From Burkholderiales bacterium (GTDB lineage: Bacteria > Pseudomonadota > Gammaproteobacteria > Burkholderiales > Thiobacteraceae), in assembly GCA_018781585.1 (NCBI GenBank), contig JADMJT010000001.1:29295-68404 (forward strand): a stretch of DNA of 39,110 nucleotides, in the 5' to 3' direction. A program made the translations under genes and the position numbers. Shown here piece by piece: positions 7,610 to 15,587 of the stretch (the stretch's first letter is position 1; each line of letters begins with the position of its first letter). Under the pieces are notes generated by a model that was not told the DNA's origin, ran no database searches, and saw only the letters and a list, made by a program, of their open reading frames with translations.

Positions 7610-8300
7610 GCCCGAGCGCTGACCAATGGCCGCATACGATGTTCGCGTTTGCGCTTTTGCGCCCAGACACCTCGTACCAAGGGAGTGTGCCTTTGGGCCG
7701 CGTCTCGGGCGACCCCTTATGATTAAAATCCATCACGCCCGCTGGACTGCACACACGCAGCCGCGTCATGGCATTGGTGATGACACGCAGCCGGTCGATG
7801 CCGGTTAAGCTGTCATCCCAACGATCCGGCTGGTTGCCATACATGTGCTTGAGAAAATCGCGATAGTTTGCGCCTGAGAGCGCCGTCTCGACCTCCGCCC
7901 CGAGCTGTACCGCCTGTTCCACCGTCCACTGCGGCAGCAAGCCGGCATGCACCAGCACCCAATCGCCTTCTGCATAAATCATGCGCTGGCAGCGCAGCCA
8001 ATCGATCAACTCATCGCGATCAGGTGCGGCCAGCAACTCGTCCAAGGTGTCATTGCGATGCGGCGGAACATGCCCCTCCGCTACGGCGAGGAAATGTAAA
8101 TCATGATTGCCGAGCACGGTTACCGCCCGGCCCCCCAAGCTCATCGCCCAACGCAACACCTCGACCGAATCCGGCCCGCGATTGATCAGATCGCCCACCA
8201 ACCACAAGCGATCTTGGGCCGGGTCAAACTGGATTTTTTCAAGCAATAAATTCAGCGCTTCGAAGCAGCCTTGAATATCGCCAATGGCGTAGGTGGACAT
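7473..8300 (-). CDS. apaH: symmetrical bis(5'-nucleosyl)-tetraphosphatase
   Basis: A 275-residue ApaH, close to the E. coli length. It hydrolyses Ap4A to two ADP and can also act on Np4-capped RNA 5' ends. The metallophosphoesterase motifs are all present: GDIQGC at residues 7-12, [29 protein letters not shown] and a late CGHWSALG. The C-terminal [19 protein letters not shown] is characteristic of ApaH. The end of the gene is convergent with and overlaps olsA by 137 bp; both C-termini have open frames, and the ApaH one is conserved in type, so the overlap is likely an extension of olsA. The dispersed palindrome at 8379-8440 lies upstream of the start. Confidence 0.95.
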   Translation of the reverse strand: MSTYAIGDIQGCFEALNLLLEKIQFDPAQDRLWLVGDLINRGPDSVEVLRWAMSLGGRAVTVLGNHDLHFLAVAEGHVPPHRNDTLDELLAAPDRDELIDWLRCQRMIYAEGDWVLVHAGLLPQWTVEQAVQLGAEVETALSGANYRDFLKHMYGNQPDRWDDSLTGIDRLRVITNAMTRLRVCSPAGVMDFNHKGSPETRPKGTLPWYEVSGRKSANANIVCGHWSALGLNVGSRHVALDTGCLWGGQLSALRLEDRQVFQTSCAGLASSRQLR

Positions 8301-8378
8301 GATTTTTTGATCTTTGTACGGGTAAGGCTATTTTACCGAGCTTAGCGTGATGGCGACAGGTTACCTTGACGAACGCAT

Positions 8379-8440
8379 GGTAGGGGTCGGGCATGCCCGA
8401 CCCGATTTCGATATCGGACGAGGCATGCCTCGCCCCTACC
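8379..8440. repeat. 62-bp dispersed palindromic repeat, copy 1
   Basis: The element is bounded by GGTAGGGG and CCCCTACC and contains two inner palindromes, TCGGGCATGCCCGA and CGAGGCATGCCTCG. A near-identical element is at 38954-39013. It sits between the divergent apaH and rep genes. It is a REP-like structure; no coding potential is assigned. Confidence 0.85.
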
Positions 8441-8486
8441 AATGTTCGACAGGTCAATCAGCGCACCCCCATGTTAAAATCGCCCA

Positions 8487-10544
8487 GTGTCCCAGCAACA
8501 AGCCAGCAAAACCCTCACCTCGCCTTTCCATGGATTGAATGCCGAGCAGCGCGCCGCGGTCAAGCACCTCGATGGCCCGCTGTTGGTGCTCGCCGGGGCG
8601 GGCAGCGGCAAGACGCGCGTCATCACGCACAAGATCGCTTATCTCATCAGCGAATGCGGCTTCCAGCCCGCCAATATCGCCGCGATTACTTTTACCAATA
8701 AAGCCGCACGTGAGATGCGCGAGCGGGTGACAAAGCTGCTCCCGGGGAAATCCAGCAAGGGGCTGACGGTCACCACGTTTCATTCCCTGGGCATGCAGAT
8801 CCTGCGCCAAGAAGCCAAACTCATCGGCTACAAAGCCCAGTTCTCCATTCTCGATGCCGCCGATAGCTTGCATGTGCTGTCCGACATCATGAAGACCACC
8901 GACAAGGCTGAATTAAAACGCGTACAAGGCCGCATCTCGCGCTGGAAAAACGACATGATCGCGCCCGAATTTGCGGCGATGAATGCGGAAAATGCAGCCG
9001 AGCACGCCAGCGCGAAACTCTATCAACGCTACCAGGACACGCTGCGCGCCTATCAGGCGTTTGACTTTGACGATCTGATCCGCGTACCGGTGGAGTTGCT
9101 GGAACGCGAAGCGGACGCCCGCAGCAAGTGGCAAGACAAGCTGCGCTATCTCTTGGTCGACGAATATCAGGACACCAATAGCTGCCAATATCGCCTGCTC
9201 AAGCAACTCGCCGGCCCACGCGCCGCGTTTACCGCCGTGGGCGACGACGATCAATCCATCTACGCCTGGCGCGGCGCCAATGTGGAAAACCTGCGCCTGC
9301 TGCGCGACGAATTCCCGCGCCTGGAAGTAATCAAGCTGGAGCAAAATTACCGCTCCACCGTGCGCATTCTGGAATCCGCCAACCATCTCATCGCACACAA
9401 CCCCAAGCTGTTCGAGAAAAAACTCTGGAGCGAGCTGGGCTACGGCGACCCAATTCAAGTCATCGCTTGCAAGGACGACGCGGAAGAAGCCGAGAACATC
9501 GTGCGCCGCATCATGGCGCAGCGCTTTGAGAAGCGTGGCAAGTGGTCGGATTACGCCATCCTGTATCGCGGCAACCATCAAGCGCGCATTTTCGAAGAAA
9601 AGCTGCGCGCGGAGCACATCCCCTATTTGCTCTCCGGCGGGCAATCCTTTTTCGAACGCACGGAGATCAAGGACATCATCGCTTACTTGCGGCTGATCCT
9701 GAATTCGGACGACGATCCGGCTTTCATCCGCGCCATCACCACACCGAAAAAAGGCATCGGCGCGCAGACCTTGGAAAAACTCGGCGGCTATGCCGCCAGC
9801 CGCAACCTGAGCCTCTTCGCCGCCGTATTTGAAGCGGGGTTTGTGTCGCAAGTGCAAGCCAAGCAGCTCGACGCACTGACCGAGTTTTGCACGTTCATCA
9901 ACAACATCGAATACCGCGCCGCGCGTGAACCGGCGGGCGAGGTGTTAAAAGACATGCTGCGCGCCATCGGCTATGAGCTGTATCTCTTCGACGGCGATGA
10001 AGAGCGCCTCGCCAAAGCGCGCTGGGAAAACGTCACCCAATTCACCGACTGGCTCGCGCGCAAAGGTGAGGAAGATGAAAAAACCCTGCTCGAACTCGCG
10101 CAGACCGTTGCACTCATCGCGATGATTAACAACGAGGAAGAAGACACCGACGCAGTGCGCCTCTCCACCCTGCACGCCGCGAAAGGCTTGGAATTCCCGC
10201 ACGTTTTCTTGGTCGGCGCGGAAGAAGGCATCCTGCCCCACCGCGAAAGCATCGAGCGCGCAGCCTCCCCTACGGGGGACAACGGCCAGGTGGAAGAAGA
10301 GCGGCGCTTGATGTATGTCGCCGTCACCCGCGCGCAGCAAACCTTCACAGTCAGCTACTGCGAAAAACGCAAACGCGCGCGCGAATTACAAAGTTGCGAG
10401 CCCTCGCGCTTTATCGTGGAGCTGGGCAGCGAACACGTACGCAACCACACCGCCGCGCAAGACCCCGTCGCCGCGAAAAAAGACGGCAATGCGCGGCTGG
10501 CGCAATTGAAAACGATGCTGGCAACGAAGACGCCGGAGGAGTAA
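8487..10544 (+). CDS. rep: ATP-dependent DNA helicase Rep
   Basis: A 685-residue superfamily 1A 3'-5' helicase. Motifs seen in order: LNAEQRAAVKHLDGP (Q motif), Walker A AGAGSGKT at 36-43, TFTNKAAREMRERV (Ia), LLVDEYQDTN (Walker B), GDDDQSIYAWRGA (III), LEQNYRSTVRIL (IV), LSTLHAAKGLEFPHVFLVG (V) and MYVAVTRAQQ (VI). The length and N-terminal sequence favour Rep over UvrD or PcrA. Rep helps forks pass protein roadblocks. The start is a GTG at 8487 without a clear Shine-Dalgarno; a TTAAAAT box ends only 7 bases before it, so the mRNA leader could be very short. The dehydrogenase gene follows 5 bp later. Confidence 0.93.
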   Translation: MSQQQASKTLTSPFHGLNAEQRAAVKHLDGPLLVLAGAGSGKTRVITHKIAYLISECGFQPANIAAITFTNKAAREMRERVTKLLPGKSSKGLTVTTFHSLGMQILRQEAKLIGYKAQFSILDAADSLHVLSDIMKTTDKAELKRVQGRISRWKNDMIAPEFAAMNAENAAEHASAKLYQRYQDTLRAYQAFDFDDLIRVPVELLEREADARSKWQDKLRYLLVDEYQDTNSCQYRLLKQLAGPRAAFTAVGDDDQSIYAWRGANVENLRLLRDEFPRLEVIKLEQNYRSTVRILESANHLIAHNPKLFEKKLWSELGYGDPIQVIACKDDAEEAENIVRRIMAQRFEKRGKWSDYAILYRGNHQARIFEEKLRAEHIPYLLSGGQSFFERTEIKDIIAYLRLILNSDDDPAFIRAITTPKKGIGAQTLEKLGGYAASRNLSLFAAVFEAGFVSQVQAKQLDALTEFCTFINNIEYRAAREPAGEVLKDMLRAIGYELYLFDGDEERLAKARWENVTQFTDWLARKGEEDEKTLLELAQTVALIAMINNEEEDTDAVRLSTLHAAKGLEFPHVFLVGAEEGILPHRESIERAASPTGDNGQVEEERRLMYVAVTRAQQTFTVSYCEKRKRARELQSCEPSRFIVELGSEHVRNHTAAQDPVAAKKDGNARLAQLKTMLATKTPEE

Positions 10545-10549
10545 TCCCC

Positions 10550-12160
10550 ATGCTGCGTTTAACTGAAATCCATCTTCCGCTGAACCATGCCGAATCTGAT
10601 CTGCCTGCTGCGATTCTCATTCGGCTGAAAATTGACGCGGATGCGCTGATCAGTTATACGATCTTTCGCCGCAGTTTTGACGCGCGAAAAAAACATGCGA
10701 TTAAGGTGACGTACTCGCTGGATGTCGCGATCAAGGATGAGGAACAAGTCCTCCAACGCCTGCAGGGCGAGCCGCATATCGTGATCACGCCCGATACTGA
10801 ATACCACTTCGTTGCACACGCCCCGAGCGGGCTCACTTCGCGCCCAGTAGTAATCGGGTCGGGGCCATGCGGCTTGTTTGCCGCGTTGATTCTGGCGCAA
10901 ATGGGTTTCCGTCCTATTATTTTGGAGCGGGGAAAATCTGTGCGTGAGCGCACCAAGGATACCTTCGGCCTATGGCGTGGCCGCACTCTCGATCCCGAAT
11001 CGAATGTGCAATTTGGCGAGGGTGGCGCGGGTACATTCTCAGATGGCAAGCTGCACAGCCAGATCAAAGACCCGCATCATTATGGCCGTAAGGTGTTGCT
11101 GGAATTTGTGAAGGCCGATGCGCCGCCGGAAATCCTGTATGTAAGCAAGCCGCATATCGGCACCTTTCGGCTGGTGAAAGTGGTGGAAAACATGCGCGCG
11201 ACGATTTGCGCGCTTGGCGGCGAATTTCGGTTCCAAAGCAAAGTAGCGGATATCGATATCGACCAAGGCCAGGTGCGCGGTGTGGTGCTGGCCAGCGGTG
11301 AGCGCATCGCCACCGAGCAGGTGGTGCTGGCAGTCGGCCACAGCGCACGCGATACCTTCCAGATACTGTATGCGCGCGGCGTGTATGTGGAGGCCAAACC
11401 TTTTTCCATTGGCTTTCGCATCGAGCATCCGCAATCGATGATCGATGTTTGCCGCTTTGGTGCTAACGCGGGCAACCCCATACTGGGTGCCGCCGATTAC
11501 AAGCTGGTCTACCACGCCAGCAATGGGCGCTCGGTCTATAGTTTCTGCATGTGCCCGGGCGGCACGGTGGTGGCGGCCACCTCGGAGCCAGGGCGGGTCG
11601 TGACCAACGGCATGAGCCAGTATTCGCGCAACGAGCGCAACGCCAATAGCGGCATCGTGGTGGGCGTCACGCCAGCAGATTATCCGGGCTCACCCTTGGC
11701 AGGGATCGATTTTCAACGCCAGTGGGAGTCGCGCGCATTTGAATTGGGCGGGGGCAATTACGATGCGCCGGGACAACTCGTGGGGGATTTTCTGGCCCAT
11801 CGCCCCTCTACCGTCTTGGGCTCGGTCATCCCTTCCTACCTACCTGGCGTGCATTTGGGCGAGCTCGATTCAGCCTTGCCGAATTATGCGATCGAGGCGA
11901 TTCGCGAAGCGCTCCCCGCCTTCGACAAACAAATCAAAGGTTTTGCCATGCGGGATGCCGTACTAACCGGGGTCGAGACGCGCACCTCATCGCCGATCCG
12001 CATCAAACGCAACGCGCATTTCCAGAGCATCAATACCCAAGGGTTGTATCCGGCTGGAGAGGGTGCGGGCTATGCGGGTGGGATTCTTTCCGCGGCGGTG
12101 GATGGCATTAAGGTGGCGGAAGCGCTTGCCTTGAGCATGCTGGGAAAAGCCAGCCGCTAG
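10550..12160 (+). CDS. NAD(P)/FAD-dependent dehydrogenase (COG2509 type)
   Basis: A 536-residue flavoprotein of the uncharacterised FAD-dependent dehydrogenase family. The dinucleotide-binding motif VIGSGPCGLFAAL is at about 101-113, preceded by a roughly 90-residue N-terminal domain (RRSFDARKKHAIKVTYSLDV) that is typical of this family. Other conserved pieces are NVQFGEGGAGTFSDGKL, SYLPGVHLGEL and the C-terminal LYPAGEGAGYAGGILSAAVDGIKVAEA, a second FAD contact. The substrate is unknown. GGAGGA at 10535-10540, inside the last rep codons, is the ribosome-binding site for the ATG at 10550, so it is coupled to rep. It ends 15 bp from the convergent MFS gene. Confidence 0.85.
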   Translation: MLRLTEIHLPLNHAESDLPAAILIRLKIDADALISYTIFRRSFDARKKHAIKVTYSLDVAIKDEEQVLQRLQGEPHIVITPDTEYHFVAHAPSGLTSRPVVIGSGPCGLFAALILAQMGFRPIILERGKSVRERTKDTFGLWRGRTLDPESNVQFGEGGAGTFSDGKLHSQIKDPHHYGRKVLLEFVKADAPPEILYVSKPHIGTFRLVKVVENMRATICALGGEFRFQSKVADIDIDQGQVRGVVLASGERIATEQVVLAVGHSARDTFQILYARGVYVEAKPFSIGFRIEHPQSMIDVCRFGANAGNPILGAADYKLVYHASNGRSVYSFCMCPGGTVVAATSEPGRVVTNGMSQYSRNERNANSGIVVGVTPADYPGSPLAGIDFQRQWESRAFELGGGNYDAPGQLVGDFLAHRPSTVLGSVIPSYLPGVHLGELDSALPNYAIEAIREALPAFDKQIKGFAMRDAVLTGVETRTSSPIRIKRNAHFQSINTQGLYPAGEGAGYAGGILSAAVDGIKVAEALALSMLGKASR

Positions 12161-12175
12161 CGCGGGTTACCTGCT

Positions 12176-13474
12176 TCACGCAGCGTGAATGTAACGGCAA
12201 TACGTCTCGCGCACGCGCAGGCTGCCGAATAAGCCAATCACGACGCACGCCAGAAAAATCAGCATGCCGGTCTGATAGGTATCCGCAGCATGCGCCGATT
12301 GCGCGCGATCAATCGCCCAGCCCACCAGCGGTTGCAAAATGCCCGTGCCGAGAAATGCGCCGGTGTTGGCGACGCTGGTCGCCATGCCGGAGAGCGCGTG
12401 CGGGTTCACTTCCTTCACGCACGCCCAGCTCAGGGTGAAGCTGGCGGCGCCCAGCCCCATGAGCAGGAACAGCACATAGCTCGCAGCGCCCGCTAGCGGC
12501 AGCGCCAACACCAGCGGCAGCCAGCACAGCAGATACAACAAGCCCGTGCCGATCAGTACCGGACGGCGGCGGCCGATACGATCGGACACGGCGCCGACGG
12601 TCAGGGCGCCCAATGCAAATCCCGCGAGCAGGAGGCTGGTGTGCTGGGTCGCGATGTCGCGCGACATGCCATGCACAGCTTGCAGGTACGGCACCGCCCA
12701 CAAGCCGGCAAAGGCGAAGAAGCTGCCGGCATAGCCAAACGTGACCCAAAAGCCGGGCCAACTCGCACGATTTTTGATGACCGTGAGCAGTCCATCAAGC
12801 CAGTGGCCAAGATGCGGGGGATGCGCGGTTTGGCCTTCCAATTCGCGCAAGCTGGGCAGGCCGGCTTGGCCCGGATGGTCGCGCACAAAAATCCAGGACA
12901 GCGCGGCAAGCACGATCGTCAGGCCGCCGATGAACGCGAAAACACTGCGCCAGGAAACGTAGCGCAATAACTCGGCGAGCGGCACGGTCGCCAGCACCGA
13001 ACCGACATTACCGAGCAGAATCGCGAAGCCGACGATGGTGCCGAAGTGGCGATCATGGAACCAAGCGGCATTGAGCTTGAGCATAGCGATGAAGGTCACC
13101 GATACACCGAGCCCAACCAGCGTGCGGCCCACCGCCGCAGCGCCGAGCGTATCGGCATAGCCAAACAAGATTGCCCCCACCCCAGCCACGAGGCCGCCCA
13201 AGGTGAGAATGCGGCGAGGCCCGAGCGTATCGACCAAAATACCGGTCGGAATCTGCATGATCGTATATACGTAGAAATACGTCGCGGCGAGGCCGCCGAG
13301 CGCGGCAGCGCTGGCATGAAAGGCCAATTGCAGATCGCCAGCAATCGTGGCCGGTGCTACGCGGTGAAAGTATGAAATCACATAGGCCAACACCACGAGC
13401 AGGAAAGTCGTCCAGCGCAGATTGCGCATACGTGCATGGTGTGATTTATTTTTCATGGGTTCGGCGCTCATCAT
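12176..13474 (-). CDS. MFS transporter
   Basis: A 432-residue major facilitator protein with about 12 membrane segments. The first helix (FLLVVLAYVISYFHRVAPATI) and the motif GILVDTLGPRRIL between helices 2 and 3 are typical of the MFS (the D-x-G-R-R loop A pattern). The loop AVSDRIGRRRPVL in the second half repeats it. Similar sequences are often labelled sugar-phosphate or organic-acid permeases; the substrate cannot be read from the sequence. The ATG at 13474 directly abuts the T-run of the cytochrome terminator, so the in-frame ATG at 13456 or 13429 may be the true start and the gene may need read-through or a promoter not recognised here. Confidence 0.85.
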   Translation of the reverse strand: MMSAEPMKNKSHHARMRNLRWTTFLLVVLAYVISYFHRVAPATIAGDLQLAFHASAAALGGLAATYFYVYTIMQIPTGILVDTLGPRRILTLGGLVAGVGAILFGYADTLGAAAVGRTLVGLGVSVTFIAMLKLNAAWFHDRHFGTIVGFAILLGNVGSVLATVPLAELLRYVSWRSVFAFIGGLTIVLAALSWIFVRDHPGQAGLPSLRELEGQTAHPPHLGHWLDGLLTVIKNRASWPGFWVTFGYAGSFFAFAGLWAVPYLQAVHGMSRDIATQHTSLLLAGFALGALTVGAVSDRIGRRRPVLIGTGLLYLLCWLPLVLALPLAGAASYVLFLLMGLGAASFTLSWACVKEVNPHALSGMATSVANTGAFLGTGILQPLVGWAIDRAQSAHAADTYQTGMLIFLACVVIGLFGSLRVRETYCRYIHAA

Positions 13475-13508
13475 AAAAAAAGGCGCGGTGGTATTCCGCG
13501 CCTTTTTT
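13475..13508 (-). terminator. intrinsic terminator after the cytochrome c gene
   Basis: GGCGCGG (13482-13488) pairs with CCGCGCC (13496-13502) around a 7-base loop, flanked by A7 at 13475-13481 and T6 at 13503-13508. It reads as a terminator on both strands and lies 18 bp beyond the cytochrome stop. The transporter start codon is immediately downstream. Confidence 0.9.
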
Positions 13509-13526
13509 CGCTAAAACGCTACCTGT

Positions 13527-14018
13527 CTATTTCGACTTGAAGCTCGCACCGCCCGAATTGGCCATATAAGCCACGACACGCGACATCTCAATATCCGACA
13601 AATCGGGGTTGCCGCCACGCGGGGGCATCGCGCGAATACCATTGGTGGCGTTCTTCACCAAGGTATCGAAGCCTTGCGCATTACGCTTGCCCCAATCGCC
13701 TTTGTTGCCATACTTCGGCGCGCCCAGCGCACCGGAACCATGGCAACTGGCACAGACTTCGGTATACACCGCTTCACCGGTCTTCTCGACACGCGGCGCA
13801 TTGGGGTCAATCGCTTTCACCTCGCCAAAGGGCTTGATGCGTTCTTTAACCGCTGCATCCGCCATGCGCGGATCATCTTTATCCACATGCCCCGCCTGGA
13901 TGGAGAGCACCAGTTGCACGATCAATATGATCGCGATCACCGGCGCTGCAAACACGCCCACTGCCGCGGCGAGAATCATCATCGGGGAAGTTTTGCTGCT
14001 CCCTTGTTGTTCACTCAT
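13527..14018 (-). CDS. membrane-anchored cytochrome c (c5-like)
   Basis: A 163-residue class I c-type cytochrome. Residues about 12-40 form one uncleaved N-terminal membrane anchor (ILAAAVGVFAAPVIAIILIVQLVL). The haem attachment site CASCH is at 89-93, and the likely axial Met is M133 in RAMPPRGG, the pattern of cytochrome c5 and related proteins. It would sit on the periplasmic face of the inner membrane and shuttle electrons, probably to a terminal oxidase; the partner is unknown. A promoter reading TTGGTC-17-TATAAT is at 14061-14089 on the minus strand, and a terminator follows the gene, so it forms its own transcription unit. Confidence 0.9.
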   Translation of the reverse strand: MSEQQGSSKTSPMMILAAAVGVFAAPVIAIILIVQLVLSIQAGHVDKDDPRMADAAVKERIKPFGEVKAIDPNAPRVEKTGEAVYTEVCASCHGSGALGAPKYGNKGDWGKRNAQGFDTLVKNATNGIRAMPPRGGNPDLSDIEMSRVVAYMANSGGASFKSK

Positions 14019-14060
14019 GGTGTTGCCCTATCCTGTGTAGTTTGTCGCTAAAAGCCTGGG

Positions 14061-14089
14061 ATTATACTGAATTCTGCTGAGGCGACCAA
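14061..14089 (-). promoter_or_regulatory. sigma70-type promoter of the cytochrome c gene
   Basis: On the minus strand TTGGTC (14084-14089) and a perfect TATAAT (14061-14066) are 17 bp apart, 43 bp before the ATG at 14018. The GGATAGGG between them and the start would be the ribosome-binding site. Confidence 0.6.
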
Positions 14090-14120
14090 GCCACGCATGG
14101 AGTCGCACCGCAAATCCGGC

Positions 14121-14126
14121 TATACT
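14121..14126 (+). promoter_or_regulatory. -10 box of the tRNA-Arg gene
   Basis: TATACT lies 12 bp before the tRNA 5' end, a suitable -10 for a short-leader tRNA transcript. No good -35 is seen at 17 bp (TGGAGT only). Confidence 0.5.
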
Positions 14127-14137
14127 TTGCGCCTCTC

Positions 14138-14214
14138 GCGCCCGTAGCTCAGCTGGATAGAGTACTGCCCTCCGAAGGCAGGGGTCGGACGTTCGAATCG
14201 TCTCGGGCGCGCCA
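14138..14214 (+). tRNA. tRNA-Arg (anticodon CCG)
   Basis: A complete cloverleaf can be drawn by hand. The acceptor stem pairs GCGCCCG (14138-14144) with CGGGCGC (14204-14210). The D stem is GCTC/GAGT. The anticodon stem CTGCC/GGCAG encloses the loop CTCCGAA, giving anticodon CCG for the CGG codon. The T loop TTCGAAT is standard. Discriminator G is at 14211 and CCA (14212-14214) is encoded. The 3' half is the target of an integrated element: a partial copy appears at 15543-15571. Confidence 0.95.
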
Positions 14215-14383
14215 TCTTTTCAATGGGTTACGAACTCACCCTACCCAGCGGGTGGGGTCTGTGACCATTCTGTGACTTCAGAACGATATCTTTTCGATCG
14301 CCACCAGTGGCCGTCATGCCATATGCGCATTCATCACCGTTAAAAATTTCCCTCCTCTCAAAATCGTATGCAACGAACGTTTG

Positions 14384-14743
14384 CTACGCCGCTAAAATCT
14401 CGAATTCTGTTGCCTTGGCAACTGGGCGCACCGTTTTATTTTCCCGGTTGAGTTCCACAAATCCGTAACCCGCCAAGGTTTTCAGAGTTCGCGACAAATT
14501 GCTGGGCTTCCTCCCTGTCGCTTCGGCCAAGTCCTTTAGTGACTCAGGCTTTGTGTCCTGAATCACATGCAGCAGCGCGCGGTTTTCATCGCTCAAAACT
14601 TCAGCCACCGATTTGATAGAGGTAAACCAGATTTTGGGTTCACCACGTTTCGGCTTGTATTCGCCACGAGCAATCGCCAAAGCCCGTTCCCGAATTTTCT
14701 TTTGCGACATAATGCCAATCGTCACGGCTTTCATTGCATTCAT
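14384..14743 (-). CDS. tumA: TumA-type antitoxin, helix-turn-helix protein
   Basis: A 119-residue protein with a winged helix-turn-helix in its C-terminal half (SLKDLAEATGRKPSNLSRTLKTLAGYGFVEL, about residues 69-99), like the HVO_A0114/MarR-like DNA-binding antitoxins. Its ATG overlaps the stop of the upstream toxin frame by 4 bp (ATGA), giving translational coupling. Toxin first, antitoxin second matches TumE-TumA modules. It should bind the toxin and repress the operon. It is intact while the toxin is broken, so it may now act only as a free regulator. A start at the internal ATG four codons in is possible. The gene symbol is assigned by family resemblance and context. Confidence 0.7.
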   Translation of the reverse strand: MNAMKAVTIGIMSQKKIRERALAIARGEYKPKRGEPKIWFTSIKSVAEVLSDENRALLHVIQDTKPESLKDLAEATGRKPSNLSRTLKTLAGYGFVELNRENKTVRPVAKATEFEILAA

Positions 14744-15128
14744 CCTTTTCTATGTGCCTCAAGGGCACGATCCACGTCCGTAAAAAAATCCTTTAGCAAC
14801 TGGTATGCGTCCACGAATTCATAGGGCACACCCTTATCTCGTGCATGGCGGTGCTTGTGGTCATATTCCACGCGCCAACCGGCATATTTCCCCTTCTTGG
14901 CGTGCTTCACCGAATGCGCGTTGTCGTATCCCATAATCCGATACCGTAGGGCTCATGCAGCGACAAGCTGTATTTGATGCCATGCGGCCTACCCACTGTC
15001 GATTCTTGTACCGCCGCCTCGATCTTTACCCAGTACCCGCCATCTTGGTCAATGATGTAGCCATCTAAATCGAGCAAGGCATCCAAGCCAGTATCCCTGG
15101 CGTCAGGGGTTGTCTTTTTGATTATCAT
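14740..15128 (-). pseudogene. tumE: TumE-family (DUF6516) toxin, frameshifted
   Basis: Two overlapping frames add up to one TumE/DUF6516-like protein of about 129 residues. The first part (from 15128) reads DALLDLDGYIIDQDGGYWVK and ends in SLHEPYG, then runs out of frame to a stop at 14907. The second part picks up as RIMGYDNAHSVKHAKKGKY and continues to EYDHKHRHARDKGVPYEF and AYQLLKDFF. The join lies near 14938-14948 and is explained by loss of one base; the full span of 389 bp is one short of a multiple of three. The family acts as a toxin, reported as RNase-like. Either a true inactivation or a sequencing error. Confidence 0.72.
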
Positions 15129-15137
15129 CTGATGATA
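15123..15137. promoter_or_regulatory. palindrome over the tumE start codon
   Basis: TATCATC-T-GATGATA is a perfect 7-bp inverted repeat with a one-base centre, covering the toxin start codon at 15126-15128. Toxin-antitoxin operons are usually repressed by the antitoxin at such sites, so this is a candidate TumA operator. Confidence 0.45.
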
Positions 15138-15542
15138 GGTATAGGCGGGGCCAGATAGCTTGGCAAGCTTTGCTTATTGAGTCTTTCCTTCTTGCAACAT
15201 TTTTCAATACAACCAATGAACGCCACATCCTGCTTTGTTAACTAAACCTCAGCCCTCAGCAAGGGGGACGGATGAAGATCAGACGTGGTTCGGAAAACGC
15301 CCAGACTTTTCGAATAGCAGGCTACGGGGCACAAAATTTGTGCAATTCGAAAAATGAAATGATGTGACACTTCGATCTAGACACGTTGCTGATTGGGGTA
15401 GGAAGTAGTTAAAGAAGTAGTTAAATGTGTCACACCCTCGAAATTGCAAGTAAACTGTTTCTTAACGGTTTTCCGATTAACAACGGTCAATATTCGCTAG
15501 ACTACGATTAAACCGCTCACAGCATACACACGGTTTTTTTGG
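15138..15542. other. gene-free segment with clustered palindromes and direct repeats
   Basis: No convincing gene is seen in these 405 bp. Structured sites are: a 15-bp palindrome GCACAAA-A-TTTGTGC at 15329-15343; an inverted pair TGTGACAC (15363-15370) and GTGTCACA (15427-15434); and a tandem direct repeat of GAAGTAGTTAAA at 15402-15425. Such clusters are common near integrase or excisionase attachment regions or plasmid-type origins, but no matching protein is present here. Confidence 0.6.
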
Positions 15543-15571
15543 CCTCCGAAGGCAAATCGTCTCGGGCGCGC
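15543..15571. repeat. partial tRNA-Arg copy, distal attachment-site scar
   Basis: CCTCCGAAGGCA (15543-15554) equals tRNA bases 14169-14180 and the next 17 bases (15555-15571) equal 14196-14212. All 29 bases match, but the 15 bases between them in the tRNA (variable loop and half of the T arm, 14181-14195) are missing. This marks the far end of the integrated remnant. Confidence 0.85.
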
Positions 15572-15587
15572 GAGTCAACCTTTTTGC

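Larger units (their letters stand above)
14215..15571. mobile_element. remnant of an element integrated in tRNA-Arg(CCG)
   Basis: The 1.36 kb between the intact tRNA-Arg and a partial copy of its 3' end is visibly richer in A+T than the flanks and holds only a toxin-antitoxin pair. Site-specific integrases often use tRNA 3' ends and leave such a duplication at the distal boundary. No integrase gene is present, so this is a decayed or internally deleted island, or a passenger left after excision. The 169 bp from 14215 to 14383 show no convincing gene. Confidence 0.65.

Noticed and set aside
8913-9857. 314-codon open frame antisense to rep
   Set aside because: It lies wholly within rep on the other strand, has no recognisable motifs and is explained by GC-rich codon use.
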